Below are positions 43,751 through 55,927 of a stretch of DNA of 64,000 nt, one piece after another (position 1 is the first letter of the stretch; the number at the start of each line of letters is the position of its first letter). The stretch is taken from assembly GCF_000284015.1 (NCBI RefSeq), contig NC_016943.1:2521541-2585540 (forward strand). Direction: 5' to 3'. The translations under genes were made by a program, and so were the position numbers. Below the pieces are notes generated by a model. It ran no database searches. It saw only the letters and a list, made by a program, of their open reading frames with translations, and was not told where the DNA came from. The stretch comes from Blastococcus saxobsidens DD2. Lineage in GTDB: Bacteria; Actinomycetota; Actinomycetes; Mycobacteriales; Geodermatophilaceae.

Positions 43751-44518
43751 TCAGGCCTGGTCGGCCTGGCGGCGGCGGTACGCGAGCGCACCGGCACCGG
43801 CGGCACCGGCGAGCGCCAGCGCGCCGACGCCCATGGCCGCCTGCTCCTCGACGCCGGCGGTGCTACCCGCACCGGTCTCGGCGCCGCCCGCAGGAGTCGT
43901 GCCCATCTGGGCCATCGTCAGCGGCGCGCAGGCGGCCGGAGCGGTCGCCTCCATGGGCAGCGACGGGTCCAGGTCGCTCATGACGTCGCCGTCGTAGGCA
44001 CCCGAACCGTTCTTGTCGACGCCGTGCAGGACCAGCACCGCGGTGCCGGCGGCGAAGGACTCCTGGACCTCGGTGGAGATCTCGAAGGTCCGCTCGTAGG
44101 AGACCGTGCCCCCCTCGGCGGTCGGGAACCGGTCGATGGCCAGGCCGCTGTCCGGGCTGGTGTCACCCTCGGTGGTCAGCGACGTGCCGATGGCGCCGTA
44201 GGCGGGCGCGCCCTCGGTCGTGCTCAGGAAGCCGTCGCCGTCCGTGTCAGCGGCGTCGGTGGGGCACTCGCCCTTGGCGCCGATGTGGAAGTGCTGGGCA
44301 TGCGGGGAACCCGCCAGGAGACCCGAGGCCTCGATCATGACCGTGGCCGAGTTCCCCTCGAGGGTGACCATCCCGGTGCCGGACACGCCGGATCCGTTCA
44401 GCGCGCCCAGGTCACCCTGGTAGCTGCCGTCGTGCGCGGCCGAGGCAGCGGACATGGTCAGCAGCGGGAAGGCCGCGGCAGCGATGGCCACGGTCGGGAG
44501 TGCGAATGCCTTGCGCAA
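43751..44518 (-). CDS. CHRD-domain surface protein with C-terminal anchor
   Basis: A 255-residue exported protein. TTG 44518 is the start: it follows GAGGAG at good spacing and gives a clean signal peptide (RKAFALPTVAIAAAAFPLLT) cut before AHDGSYQG. The CHRD-like domain has HAQHFHIGAKGECPTD, and a possible calcium loop DTDGDGFLSTTEG. The C-terminus has AETGAGSTAG, then a hydrophobic helix (GVGALALAGAAGAGALAY) and RRRQ, the layout of a sortase substrate with a degenerate motif. The class F sortase next door may anchor it. Confidence 0.8.
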   Translation of the reverse strand: MRKAFALPTVAIAAAAFPLLTMSAASAAHDGSYQGDLGALNGSGVSGTGMVTLEGNSATVMIEASGLLAGSPHAQHFHIGAKGECPTDAADTDGDGFLSTTEGAPAYGAIGTSLTTEGDTSPDSGLAIDRFPTAEGGTVSYERTFEISTEVQESFAAGTAVLVLHGVDKNGSGAYDGDVMSDLDPSLPMEATAPAACAPLTMAQMGTTPAGGAETGAGSTAGVEEQAAMGVGALALAGAAGAGALAYRRRQADQA

Positions 44519-44886
44519 GGTGAGCTCCTCATGGTCGGAAGAGTCGACACCGCCCCGGGGCGGTGCCGGCGGGCGGCGATTGGGAACCGTTCGCCCGTCG
44601 TGCCGGTGGACGCACTGGTGCATCCACCGTGGAACGGGGTCCGGGAGGACCCTGACCAGCGGGCGGGTTCCCCCGGCGGGAGAGGACTCCCCCGCCGACC
44701 ACGCTGACCGTCCGGTATTCGCACCAGGTGCCCGAGCGGTTCATTTCCATGCACACACACCCGATCGTGTGCCCACGAGTTGCGTCCTATCTTGTCCCGC
44801 TCGACGCTGAGCGGATCTTCGCCGCCTCCGCCGTCCTCTGCCCCGGCCGACCGAACCGGCAGCCCCCACGCGCACGAAGGATGGTC
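44519..44886. other. Divergent intergenic region between CHRD and copC genes
   Basis: About 370 bases without a gene. It contains CACAC-ccgatc-GTGTG near 44754-44770 and a possible -10 TATCTT near 44790, which could serve copC. No copper-sensor operator could be fitted with confidence. Confidence 0.4.
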
Positions 44887-45504
44887 ATGACCGCTTCAGG
44901 ACTCGAGTTCCCCGGCCGGCAGCGATCCTCCGCCCTGCGACGGACGACGGCGCTGCTGCTCGGCGTCGGAGCGGCCACGGCCCTGTTGCTCGGGTCGGGC
45001 GTGGCACCGGCCGCAGCGCACGACGGGCTGGTCAGCACCTCCCCTGCCGCCGATGCCACGCTGGACACGGCACCGCCGGAGATCCAGTTGCGGTTCAGCG
45101 GGCCCCCGCTCCCCCTCGGCACGGAGGTGGTGGTGGCCGGCCCCGACGGCGCGGACATCGCGGAGGGACCAGCCGAGATCCGCGACACGGCGGTGGTGCA
45201 GCAACTGGCCGGGACGCCGGCGCCGGGCCGGTACACCGTGCAGTGGCGGAGCACGTCGTCCGACGGGCACCCGCTCTCGGGCTCCTACACCTTCACCGTC
45301 ACCGGATCGGGCCCGCCGCCGGTGCCGGCCCCGGCTGCTGCCGCCACCCCCCTCCCGGAGGTCCCTGCGGCGCCGCTGGTGGAGGCCGCCGCAGCCGAGC
45401 GGTCGGACGGCAGCGGCGCGGCGATCGGCTGGGTCGCGGCCGGTGTCGTCGTGCTCGGTGCACTCGGGGTCCTGCTCGCCCGCCGTCTGCGTGGGCGGGC
45501 GTGA
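44887..45504 (+). CDS. copC: CopC-like copper-resistance protein, membrane-anchored
   Basis: A 205-residue protein: signal peptide (ALLLGVGAATALLLGSGVAP), then a CopC domain starting right after cleavage at AHDGLVSTSPAADATLD, where the N-terminal His binds Cu(II), and SSDGHPLSGSYTFTVTG with the second His. A Pro/Ala stalk and a C-terminal helix (GWVAAGVVVLGALGVLLARR) anchor it. ATG 44887 is favoured by AGG six bases upstream. Its stop overlaps copD (GTGA). It passes copper to the CopD domain for uptake or handling. Confidence 0.88.
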   Translation: MTASGLEFPGRQRSSALRRTTALLLGVGAATALLLGSGVAPAAAHDGLVSTSPAADATLDTAPPEIQLRFSGPPLPLGTEVVVAGPDGADIAEGPAEIRDTAVVQQLAGTPAPGRYTVQWRSTSSDGHPLSGSYTFTVTGSGPPPVPAPAAAATPLPEVPAAPLVEAAAAERSDGSGAAIGWVAAGVVVLGALGVLLARRLRGRA

Positions 45505-46910
45505 GCAGCGCCGCCCCGGCGACTCGCACGCCGTCGCCGGAGCACGCTCCGGCAGCGGTCTCCCCGGCCGGTCCGGCCACCTCCCGGGGACCCGTCGCCG
45601 CGCTGGCGGGAGTGGCTCTGACCGCGCTGCTGCTCGGGGCGATCGAGCTGGGTCGCGACGGCTCCGCGGCGGGGTCGCCGGGCCTGGCCGGTGCCGGCCA
45701 GCTGGTCGAGTGGAGCCTGCCGGTCGTCACGCTGGCCGGCCGGATCGCGGCCGTGGGCACCATCGGCACGCTGCTCTTCGCGGCGGTGCTGCTCCCCGGC
45801 GGACGGGTGGGCCTGTCATCCGCCGGCCGGCGGGCGACCGTGGCGGCGTCCTGGTGGGCCGTCGGCTGGGCCGCGGCGACCGCGCTCGGCGCGGTCCTGA
45901 CGCTCAGCCGGCTGGTGGGCGCGCCGCCGACGGCCCTGACCTGGTCCGCGGTCCGCGTGTTCGTCGGCGACACCGGAGCCGGACGGGCCGCACTGCTCGT
46001 CGTCGCGCTGACCGCGGTGCTCGCGTTCGGCGCCCGCCGGTGCAGCCGCCCGGTGGTCGCGCGGATCCTGCTGGCCGGCGCCCTCGTGGCGCTGATCGTG
46101 CCGGTGGTCCTCACCGGGCACTCCTCCGGCGCCGGGGACCACGCCCTCGCCGCGACGACCCTGGCCGTGCACGTCGTCGCCGCCGGCGTATGGGTCGGCG
46201 GGCTGCTGGCCCTGGTCGCCCACGGCCGGCGCAGCGGGGAACTGGCAGGAGCCGTCGCCCGGTTCAGCCCGATAGCGCTGCTGTGCCTGCTGGTCACCGC
46301 CCTCTCCGGGGTGGTCGCCGCCGGGGCCGTCCTGGGCGGCGCCGCGGCGCTGCTGGGCGCGCTGGACAGCGGCTACGGATGGCTGCTGGTCGCCAAGACA
46401 GCGGCGCTGGTCGTCCTGGGCCTGCTCGGGTGGCAGCACCGGCGGCGCACGCTGCCCCGGCTGCACGCCGGGGAACCCGGCAGCTTCCGCCGGTTCGCCG
46501 CCGTCGAGGTGCTGGTCATGCTGGCGACCCTCGCGCTGGCCGTCGCCCTGGCCTCCTCCCCTCCCCCGCAGTCGGCCGCGGCAGCCGCCACCGGGTCGGG
46601 CAGCCCGGTCGCCGCGGCGCCGGGGACAGCTGCGGACCCCATGGCCGGCCACGACCACGGGGAGCTGTCGGTCGCCGTGCTCATCGACGGCGAGCGCTTC
46701 CACGTCGCCGGCCCGGTCGCCGCCGGTTCGCGGGTCACCGTGCACAACAGCACCGTGCAGGAGGGGACCATCACCGCGGCCGACGGGTCCTTCGACGTCG
46801 TCGTCCCGGGGCGCTCGCTGATCACCTTCCTGGCCCCGGCCGAGCCGGGGACCTACCCGTTCACCAACCGCCACTCGACGACGTTCGGCGATGTGCTCGT
46901 CGTCGAGTGA
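45501..46910 (+). CDS. copD: CopD-like copper transporter with cupredoxin-like C-terminal domain
   Basis: A 469-residue protein with about eight membrane helices of the CopD type (TLAGRIAAVGTIGTLLFAAV; TTLAVHVVAAGVWVGGLLAL, the conserved HxxxAGxWxGG). After helix 8 a stalk leads to about 90 outer residues, GHDHGELSVAVLIDGERFHV ... GTYPFTNRHSTTFGDVLVVE, a cupredoxin-like fold with His residues that could hold copper. It is coupled to copC by a four-base overlap. Ten bases separate its stop from that of metH. Confidence 0.87.
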   Translation: MSSAAPATRTPSPEHAPAAVSPAGPATSRGPVAALAGVALTALLLGAIELGRDGSAAGSPGLAGAGQLVEWSLPVVTLAGRIAAVGTIGTLLFAAVLLPGGRVGLSSAGRRATVAASWWAVGWAAATALGAVLTLSRLVGAPPTALTWSAVRVFVGDTGAGRAALLVVALTAVLAFGARRCSRPVVARILLAGALVALIVPVVLTGHSSGAGDHALAATTLAVHVVAAGVWVGGLLALVAHGRRSGELAGAVARFSPIALLCLLVTALSGVVAAGAVLGGAAALLGALDSGYGWLLVAKTAALVVLGLLGWQHRRRTLPRLHAGEPGSFRRFAAVEVLVMLATLALAVALASSPPPQSAAAAATGSGSPVAAAPGTAADPMAGHDHGELSVAVLIDGERFHVAGPVAAGSRVTVHNSTVQEGTITAADGSFDVVVPGRSLITFLAPAEPGTYPFTNRHSTTFGDVLVVE

Positions 46911-46920
46911 GGCCAGCGGC

Positions 46921-50721
<3,801 letters not shown>

Positions 50722-50772
50722 AGAAGATCCCCAGTGGCTCATCTTGATTGGGCGTGCGGGCCTCGCGCTCCG

Positions 50773-50826
50773 TCACCCCGGCGGGCTGGCCCAGGCCTGG
50801 GCGTTCCCGATGTCGCCTGTCATCAT
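50773..50826 (-). CDS. Possible 17-residue leader peptide upstream of metH
   Basis: GGTGAG precedes a double ATG at 50826/50823, and the frame reads MMTGDIGNAQAWASPPG before a TGA 51 bases before the metH GTG. The good ribosome site and the short distance suggest a translated leader, perhaps an attenuator or coupling device. No Met-rich run and no riboswitch fold was recognised. Confidence 0.3.
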   Translation of the reverse strand: MMTGDIGNAQAWASPPG

Positions 50827-50905
50827 CTCACCTCACCGCCGTCGAGCACAGCAAGGCCGTGCCCCGGGCATGCGCGAGCATCCGAGGTGGACGGCCGGAC
50901 CGACG

Positions 50906-50911
50906 TAGGCT
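50906..50911 (+). promoter_or_regulatory. -10 box TAGGCT for the PAC2 gene
   Basis: TAGGCT ends 7 bases before GTG 50919. Confidence 0.55.
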
Positions 50912-50918
50912 GACACGG

Positions 50919-51788
50919 GTGATCGATCCGAAGTCCGGCGCCGACGACCTTCCGCAGCTGACCGACCCGCTGGTCGTGGTCGCGTTCGAGGGCTGGAACG
51001 ACGCCGGGGACGCCGCCACGGGGGCCGTGGAGCACCTGGAGCTGATCTGGGACGCCAAGCCACTGGCCGCGCTGGACCCCGAGGACTACTACGACTTCCA
51101 GGTGAACCGGCCCACGGTCTCGCTGGTCGGCGGCGTGAGCCGCCGCATCGAGTGGCCGACCACCCGCATCTCGGTGGCGCACCCCGAGGGCCTGGGCCGC
51201 GACGTCGTGCTCGTCCGCGGCATCGAGCCGAACATGCGCTGGCGCGGCTTCTGCGAGGAGCTCCTCGAGATCCTCGACGAGCTCGACGTGTCGATGGTCG
51301 TCGGGCTGGGTGCCCTGCTGGCCGACACCCCGCACACCCGGCCCACACCGGTCACCGGGTCCGCCTACGACCAGGAGTCCGCCCGGGCCTACGGCCTGGA
51401 GACCTCGCGCTACGAGGGCCCCACGGGCATCCTCGGGGTGTTCCAGGACGCCTGCGTCCAGGCCGGGCTGCCGGCGATCAGCTTCTGGGCCGCCGTCCCG
51501 CACTACGTGTCCCAGCCGCCGTCCCCGCGGGCCACCGTCGCGCTGCTGCAGCGCGTCGAGGAGGTGCTGGAGACCGCCGTGCCGCTGGGCGCCCTGCCGC
51601 AGCAGGCCGACGAGTGGGTGACGACCGTCGACGAGATGGCGAACGAGGACGCCGAGGTCGTGGAGTACGTGCGCTCCCTCGAGGAGCGGGCCACCGAGGT
51701 CGACCTCTCCCAGGCCAACGGCGACCAGATCGCCCGGGAGTTCGAAAGGTATCTGCGCCGCCGCGGCGGCTCCGCAGGCGGCACCTGA
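50919..51788 (+). CDS. PAC2 family protein
   Basis: A 289-residue protein of the PAC2 (proteasome assembly chaperone 2-like) family: PLVVVAFEGWNDAGDAATGA, VVLVRGIEPNMRWRGFCEEL, VVGLGALLADTPHTRP and GPTGILGVFQDACVQAGLPA. The eukaryotic relative helps build 20S rings, but the bacterial and archaeal proteins have no proven tie to proteasomes. It is the Rv2125 counterpart by position. The GTG start fits a TAGGCT box. A repeat-type terminator follows its stop. Confidence 0.9.
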   Translation: MIDPKSGADDLPQLTDPLVVVAFEGWNDAGDAATGAVEHLELIWDAKPLAALDPEDYYDFQVNRPTVSLVGGVSRRIEWPTTRISVAHPEGLGRDVVLVRGIEPNMRWRGFCEELLEILDELDVSMVVGLGALLADTPHTRPTPVTGSAYDQESARAYGLETSRYEGPTGILGVFQDACVQAGLPAISFWAAVPHYVSQPPSPRATVALLQRVEEVLETAVPLGALPQQADEWVTTVDEMANEDAEVVEYVRSLEERATEVDLSQANGDQIAREFERYLRRRGGSAGGT

Positions 51789-51793
51789 GCGGC

Positions 51794-51861
51794 GACACCG
51801 CGGTCCTCCGGACCGCACCGCGGCCAGGTGCCGTCCCGGCCGTCGCTGAGCCGCTGCGTCG
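51794..51861 (+). repeat. Terminator-associated repeat, copy 2
   Basis: Starts 6 bases after the PAC2 stop: GACACCGCGGTCCTCCGGAC and on to GAGCCGCTGCGTCG. It has stems GCGGTCC-TCC-GGACCGC and, as an alternative, CCGCGGT with ACCGCGG. It matches the copy after pafA (29412-29344) closely at both ends, with a variable middle. It lies between converging PAC2 and dgt. Confidence 0.8.
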
Positions 51862-51909
51862 CTCGATCGCGGAGACCCTCCGGGCCTCCACTCCTCGCGA
51901 CAACGCGCC

Positions 51910-52956
51910 TCAACACAGCAGGGAGATCATCCTCGCGGCTGCGTCGGCGTCGAACAACCGGTCGTGGGTGGCGAGGGCGAACCGGTCGGTCATCCCGGAC
52001 ACGTAGTCGACGACCTGGGTGAGCTCGTCCGCCGCGGTGTCGCGGTAGGACACCGGGATGAGCTCGGGGTGCGCGAGGTGGTGGTCGACCAGCCGGCGGA
52101 TGACGCCGATCGCCAGGTGCTTCTGCCCGGCGGCGACGTCGGAGGCGTAGACGCGGGCGAACATGAAATCGCGCAGCTCGTGCATGGCCTGCAGGGCCTC
52201 GGGGTCCATCACCACGGCGCCCGCGGCGTTGGCCGGGGACAGCGATCCGGTGACGACGGCGCCGATCATGGCACCGACCATCTGGCTGCCGGGCTCCCCG
52301 AACACGGCGACGGCGCGCGCCGGCAGGTCGGCGGTGCGGATGACGCCGGCGCGGGCGGCGTCCAGGGCGTCGTGCGAGAGGTAGCCGATCCGGTCGGCGT
52401 ATCGCACGCACTCTGCCTCGCGGGTGGCCGGCGGCGGGGCGATCTTCCAGCTGTGCGCCCGGATGCCGTCGCGGACCTCCCAGGTGAGGTTGAGGTCCTC
52501 GAGGATCTCCACGATCCGCACGCCCTGCGCCGCGTGGTGCCAGCCGCCGGGGACGTAGGGGTCGAACGCCTCCTCCCCGATGTGCCCGAACGGTGAGTGC
52601 CCGACGTCGTGCGCCAGCGCGATCGCCTCGGCCAGCGGCTCGTTGAGGCCGAGCGCCCGGGCCAGCGACCGCGCCACCTGCGTGACCTGCAGCGTGTGGG
52701 TCAGCCGGGTGACGAAGTGGTCGCCCTCGGGGTTCAGGAAGACCTGGGTCTTGTGCTTGAGCCGCCGGAACGCCTTGGCGTGCAGGATCCGGTCGCGGTC
52801 GCGCTCGAAGGCGGTGCGCAGCGCGTCCTCCGGCTCGGGACGCGCCCGACCGCGGGACGTCGCCGACCGGGTGGCCGCGGGCGCGAGCTGCTCCTCGGCC
52901 CGTTCGCGGGCCGCTCGGTCGGTCAGCCGGAACGAGCCGGAGGGCGCACTGGTCAT
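51910..52956 (-). CDS. dgt: dGTP triphosphohydrolase-like HD protein
   Basis: A 348-residue HD-domain enzyme. RTAFERDRDRILHAKAFRRL, TRLTHTLQVTQVARSLARAL and the metal site AIALAHDVGHSPFGHIGEEA are dGTPase signatures; GYLSHDALDAARAG adds the second metal/ligand part. It splits dNTPs to nucleosides and triphosphate and helps balance pools. Its ATG shares one base with the mshC stop (TGATG), so translation is coupled. Confidence 0.9.
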   Translation of the reverse strand: MTSAPSGSFRLTDRAARERAEEQLAPAATRSATSRGRARPEPEDALRTAFERDRDRILHAKAFRRLKHKTQVFLNPEGDHFVTRLTHTLQVTQVARSLARALGLNEPLAEAIALAHDVGHSPFGHIGEEAFDPYVPGGWHHAAQGVRIVEILEDLNLTWEVRDGIRAHSWKIAPPPATREAECVRYADRIGYLSHDALDAARAGVIRTADLPARAVAVFGEPGSQMVGAMIGAVVTGSLSPANAAGAVVMDPEALQAMHELRDFMFARVYASDVAAGQKHLAIGVIRRLVDHHLAHPELIPVSYRDTAADELTQVVDYVSGMTDRFALATHDRLFDADAAARMISLLC

Positions 52957-54206
52957 CAGCAGCCCTGCAGCTCCACGCCCAGCAGCGCGTCGATGGCGTC
53001 GCAGACGACGCTCGGCGCCTGCTCCTCGAGGTCGTCGCCGCCGGCCAGCGTCTGCGCCGCCCACGCATCGACCAGGGCGATGGCACCGGGGCTGTCCAGG
53101 TCGTCGGCCAGCCGGTCACGCAGACCGTGGAGCACCGGCCCGGCGGGTGCCCCGGCGTCGCGGGCGACCGCCCGGCGCCAGGTGGCCAGCCGGTGCTCCG
53201 CCTCGCTGAGCAGGCCTGCGGTCCAGGCGCGGTCGGTGCGGTAGTGACCGGACAGCAGGGCCAGCCGGATCGCCATCGGGTCGACGCCCTCGCCGCGCAG
53301 CTTCGAGACGAAGACCAGGTTGCCGCGGCTCTTGCTCATCTTCTCGCCGTCGAGCCCGATCATCGCCGCGTGCACGTACGCCTTGGCGAACGGCTTGGTG
53401 GCGGTGAGCGCCTCGGCGTGCACGGCGGAGAACTCGTGGTGCGGGAAGACCAGGTCGCTGCCGCCGCCCTGCACGTCGACACCCATGCCGATGGTGTCCA
53501 GCGCGATGGTGGCGCACTCGATGTGCCAGCCGGGGCGGCCGGCGGCGCCGCGCGGGCCCGGCCAGGAGGGCTCGCCGTCGCGCCGCCCGCGCCACAGCAG
53601 CGGGTCGAGGCGGTTCCGCTTGCCGGCGCGGTCGGGGTCTCCACCGCGCTCGGCGAAGAACCCCAGCATGGTCTCCTCGTCGTAACCCGACTCCGAGCCG
53701 AACCCCGGCGCCGGCGCCACGTCGTGGTAGACGTCGCCGGTGCCGTCGTCGAGCACATAGGCCAGGCCGGCGTCGAGAAGCTGCTCGATGTGCCCGACGA
53801 TCCGCGGGATCGCCTCGACCGCGCCCACGTAGTTCTCCGGCGGCAGCACGCGCAGCGCCGTCATGTCCTCGCGGAACAGCGCCGTCTCCCGCATGCCGAG
53901 GACGACCCAGTCCTCGTTGTCGCGGTCGGCGCGCTCGAGGAGCGGGTCGTCGATGTCGGTGACGTTCTGGACGTAGTGGACCGCGTGCCCGGCGTCGCGC
54001 CACATCCGGTTGATGAGGTCGAAGGCCAGGTAGGTGGCGGCGTGGCCGAGGTGCGTGGCGTCGTAGGGGGTGATGCCGCAGACGTACATGCGCGCGGTCC
54101 GGTCCGGTGTCGTCGCGACCGTCTCGCCACGGGCGGTGTCGTAGACCTTGAGGACGGAGCCGGTGCCGGGCAGGGTCGGCAGCAGCGGAGCGGGCCAGGA
54201 GAGCAC
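52956..54206 (-). CDS. mshC: Cysteine-GlcN-inositol ligase (mycothiol synthesis)
   Basis: A 416-residue class I aminoacyl-tRNA synthetase-like enzyme. The nucleotide site is [19 protein letters not shown] (HxGH), the zinc and cysteine site involves YVCGITPYD and [11 protein letters not shown], and [12 protein letters not shown] is the KMSKS loop. It joins cysteine to GlcN-Ins, the third step of mycothiol synthesis; MshC is distinguished from CysS by its shorter C-terminus and the TPYDAT motif. The GTG start fits a TAGGCT box 6 bases upstream. Confidence 0.95.
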   Translation of the reverse strand: MLSWPAPLLPTLPGTGSVLKVYDTARGETVATTPDRTARMYVCGITPYDATHLGHAATYLAFDLINRMWRDAGHAVHYVQNVTDIDDPLLERADRDNEDWVVLGMRETALFREDMTALRVLPPENYVGAVEAIPRIVGHIEQLLDAGLAYVLDDGTGDVYHDVAPAPGFGSESGYDEETMLGFFAERGGDPDRAGKRNRLDPLLWRGRRDGEPSWPGPRGAAGRPGWHIECATIALDTIGMGVDVQGGGSDLVFPHHEFSAVHAEALTATKPFAKAYVHAAMIGLDGEKMSKSRGNLVFVSKLRGEGVDPMAIRLALLSGHYRTDRAWTAGLLSEAEHRLATWRRAVARDAGAPAGPVLHGLRDRLADDLDSPGAIALVDAWAAQTLAGGDDLEEQAPSVVCDAIDALLGVELQGC

Positions 54207-54212
54207 GGCACG

Positions 54213-54218
54213 AGCCTA
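54213..54218 (-). promoter_or_regulatory. -10 box TAGGCT for mshC
   Basis: Minus-strand TAGGCT ends 6 bases before GTG 54206. Confidence 0.6.
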
Positions 54219-54325
54219 GAGGCGAGGTCCGACGACGCCGTCCCGCACGTCCGTGCGGATCATCACGTCGGAGGGGACGCACCGCCGTCCTCCCCGTCCG
54301 CGGCCCGGCCGCAGGAGGAGGAGCG

Positions 54326-55042
54326 ATGGAGCTCGACGAGTACCTGCCGGCCCTGCAGCGGGCCGACGCCCGGTTCGCCGAGGCCGCCGCGGCCGCGGTG
54401 CTCGCCTCGGGGTGGGGCGCCCGCGTGCCGGGCTGTCCCGGCTGGAGCCTGGCCGACCTGGTGTGGCACCTGGCGGAGGTGCAGCGGTTCTGGGCCTGGG
54501 TGGTGCGCACCCGGGCGGTGGACCGCTCCGCCTACGTGCCACCACACCGACACCCCGACGACGAGCTGCTGGGCTACGTGGCCGCGCGCAGCGCCGAGCT
54601 GGAGACGGCGCTGGCCGGCGCCGGCCCGGCCGAACGGGTGTGGACCTGGGCGCCGCAGCAGGACGTCGCCTTCGTGCTGCGCCGCCAGCTGCAGGAGGTC
54701 ACCGTGCACACCGTCGACGTCGAGCAGGTGGTCGGTGACGTCCGGCCGATCCCGCCGGCGGTCGCCCTGGACGGCCTCGACGAGTGGCTGGAGGTCATGG
54801 TGCCGGCCGCGCTCCCCGACGGCCCGCCCGCCGACGCCCACCCCGTCGTCCTGCACGCCGTGGACGCCGACGCCGAGCGGACCCTGTTCCCCGGGACGAA
54901 ACCGTTCCCGATCGCGGCGCTCACCGGCACCGCCGGCGACCTGCTGCTGGCCGTCTGGCGCCGGGCGCCCCTGGACCTGCTCACCGTGGACGGCGACGGC
55001 CTGCAGGCCGCGGCGATGATCGGCCTCGTGCGCCTGGAGTGA
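54326..55042 (+). CDS. Maleylpyruvate isomerase family, mycothiol-dependent-type enzyme
   Basis: A 238-residue protein. The DinB-like N-terminal helix bundle has VPGCPGWSLADLVWHLAEVQ and LQEVTVHTVDVEQVVGD with the metal histidines; a C-terminal MDMPI domain follows (LFPGTKPFPIAALTGTAGDL). Known relatives use mycothiol as cofactor for isomerisation or thiol transfer; the substrate here is unknown. It lies divergent from mshC, 119 bases away, a fitting place for a mycothiol user. Ribosome site AGGAGGAGGAG before the ATG. Confidence 0.87.
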   Translation: MELDEYLPALQRADARFAEAAAAAVLASGWGARVPGCPGWSLADLVWHLAEVQRFWAWVVRTRAVDRSAYVPPHRHPDDELLGYVAARSAELETALAGAGPAERVWTWAPQQDVAFVLRRQLQEVTVHTVDVEQVVGDVRPIPPAVALDGLDEWLEVMVPAALPDGPPADAHPVVLHAVDADAERTLFPGTKPFPIAALTGTAGDLLLAVWRRAPLDLLTVDGDGLQAAAMIGLVRLE

Positions 55043-55079
55043 GGGGCCGGCCCACGGCGGCGCACGGGCGGGTGCGGTG

Positions 55080-55415
55080 TCACTCCTCCTCGTACGGCTC
55101 GATCCGCCAGGGGAAGCCGGGCCCGTAGCGCTCGGCGAGGTGGCCGACCGGCAGCCCGGCGAGCGGCCGGAGGTCGTCGGGCAACTCGTCGAAGAGATGG
55201 TGGGCGTGCGTGGTGAGGAGGTGGTCGACGTCGACCGGAGTGCCGCACAGGAACTGCCAGCTGCCGTCGTCATTGCGGACCACCAGGCGTAGCGGCTCCG
55301 AACCGTTGAGGATGCGCGTGGAGACGATCGACAGCGGGTCCGTCGGTCGACACACGTGGCCACGGGGCGCGGGTCGTCGGGCACCCGGGCGGCGGCTGCG
55401 CTTTTTCGGGCTCAC
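55080..55415 (-). CDS. Small uncharacterised protein
   Basis: A 111-residue soluble protein: a basic tail (SPKKRSRRPGARRPAPRGHV), then STRILNGSEPLRLVVRNDDG, SWQFLCGTPVDVDHLLTTHA and GFPWRIEPYEEE. It resembles small proteins with a WQFL(C/L)G core of unknown role. The GTG shares four bases (GTGA) with the stop of the VOC gene, so it is translated together with it. Confidence 0.65.
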   Translation of the reverse strand: MSPKKRSRRPGARRPAPRGHVCRPTDPLSIVSTRILNGSEPLRLVVRNDDGSWQFLCGTPVDVDHLLTTHAHHLFDELPDDLRPLAGLPVGHLAERYGPGFPWRIEPYEEE

Positions 55416-55822
55416 GGCCAGCTCACCGCGTGACGGTCGAACTCCTCGCCGGTCTGGACGCCGACCACGCAGAACACCAGGCCGGCCGGGTCGCGCAGCT
55501 GCCAGATCGAGCCCATGTCCCGGTGCCGCCTCGCTCCCAGCGCCTCCAGGCGGGCGACCTCGGCCGGGATGTCGTCGGTCTCGATGTCGACGTGCCAGCG
55601 TGGCGGCGTCCCCTCGCCGGTCCGCTGGATCTCCACGTGCCAGCCGTCGGTGAACGAGCCGAGCGAGGCCCACGTCTCGTCGTCTGCATCAGGGGTGGCG
55701 GTGCGCCCGGTGGCGCCGGCCCAGAACCCGCTACCCGCGGAATGGTGCTCCGGCGGCAGGTCCAGCAACAGGATCGACAAGCGGCTGCGATGCGGCATGA
55801 ACGGGATACTGGCGCAGGGCAC
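55412..55822 (-). CDS. VOC/glyoxalase-like domain protein
   Basis: A 136-residue single vicinal-oxygen-chelate domain: RLSILLLDLPPEHHSAGSGF near the start, PPRWHVDIETDDIPAEVARL in the middle and SIWQLRDPAGLVFCVVGVQT near the end. Family members bind metals or small toxic compounds and catalyse ring or hydrolysis reactions; no substrate can be assigned. The ATG at 55822 is the first start; an ATG eight codons later is also possible. Confidence 0.8.
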   Translation of the reverse strand: MPCASIPFMPHRSRLSILLLDLPPEHHSAGSGFWAGATGRTATPDADDETWASLGSFTDGWHVEIQRTGEGTPPRWHVDIETDDIPAEVARLEALGARRHRDMGSIWQLRDPAGLVFCVVGVQTGEEFDRHAVSWP

Positions 55823-55927
55823 CGACAGGGCGCCGGCCAGCGGCGCGAGTGCGACGACGTGGTGGCGATCAGCGTCCGATGGCCACGAGTTCGTCGCACT
55901 CGCGGGAAGATCGCGCGGAACAGCCGG

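Noticed and set aside
50743..50918. SAM, SAH or cobalamin riboswitch upstream of metH
   Set aside because: None of the conserved core words of these families is present; only a short leader frame is seen.
50919..51788. PAC2 protein as a proteasome assembly factor of this locus
   Set aside because: It is 11 kb from arc and 18 kb from prcB, bacterial PAC2 proteins occur without proteasomes, and no direct evidence links them.
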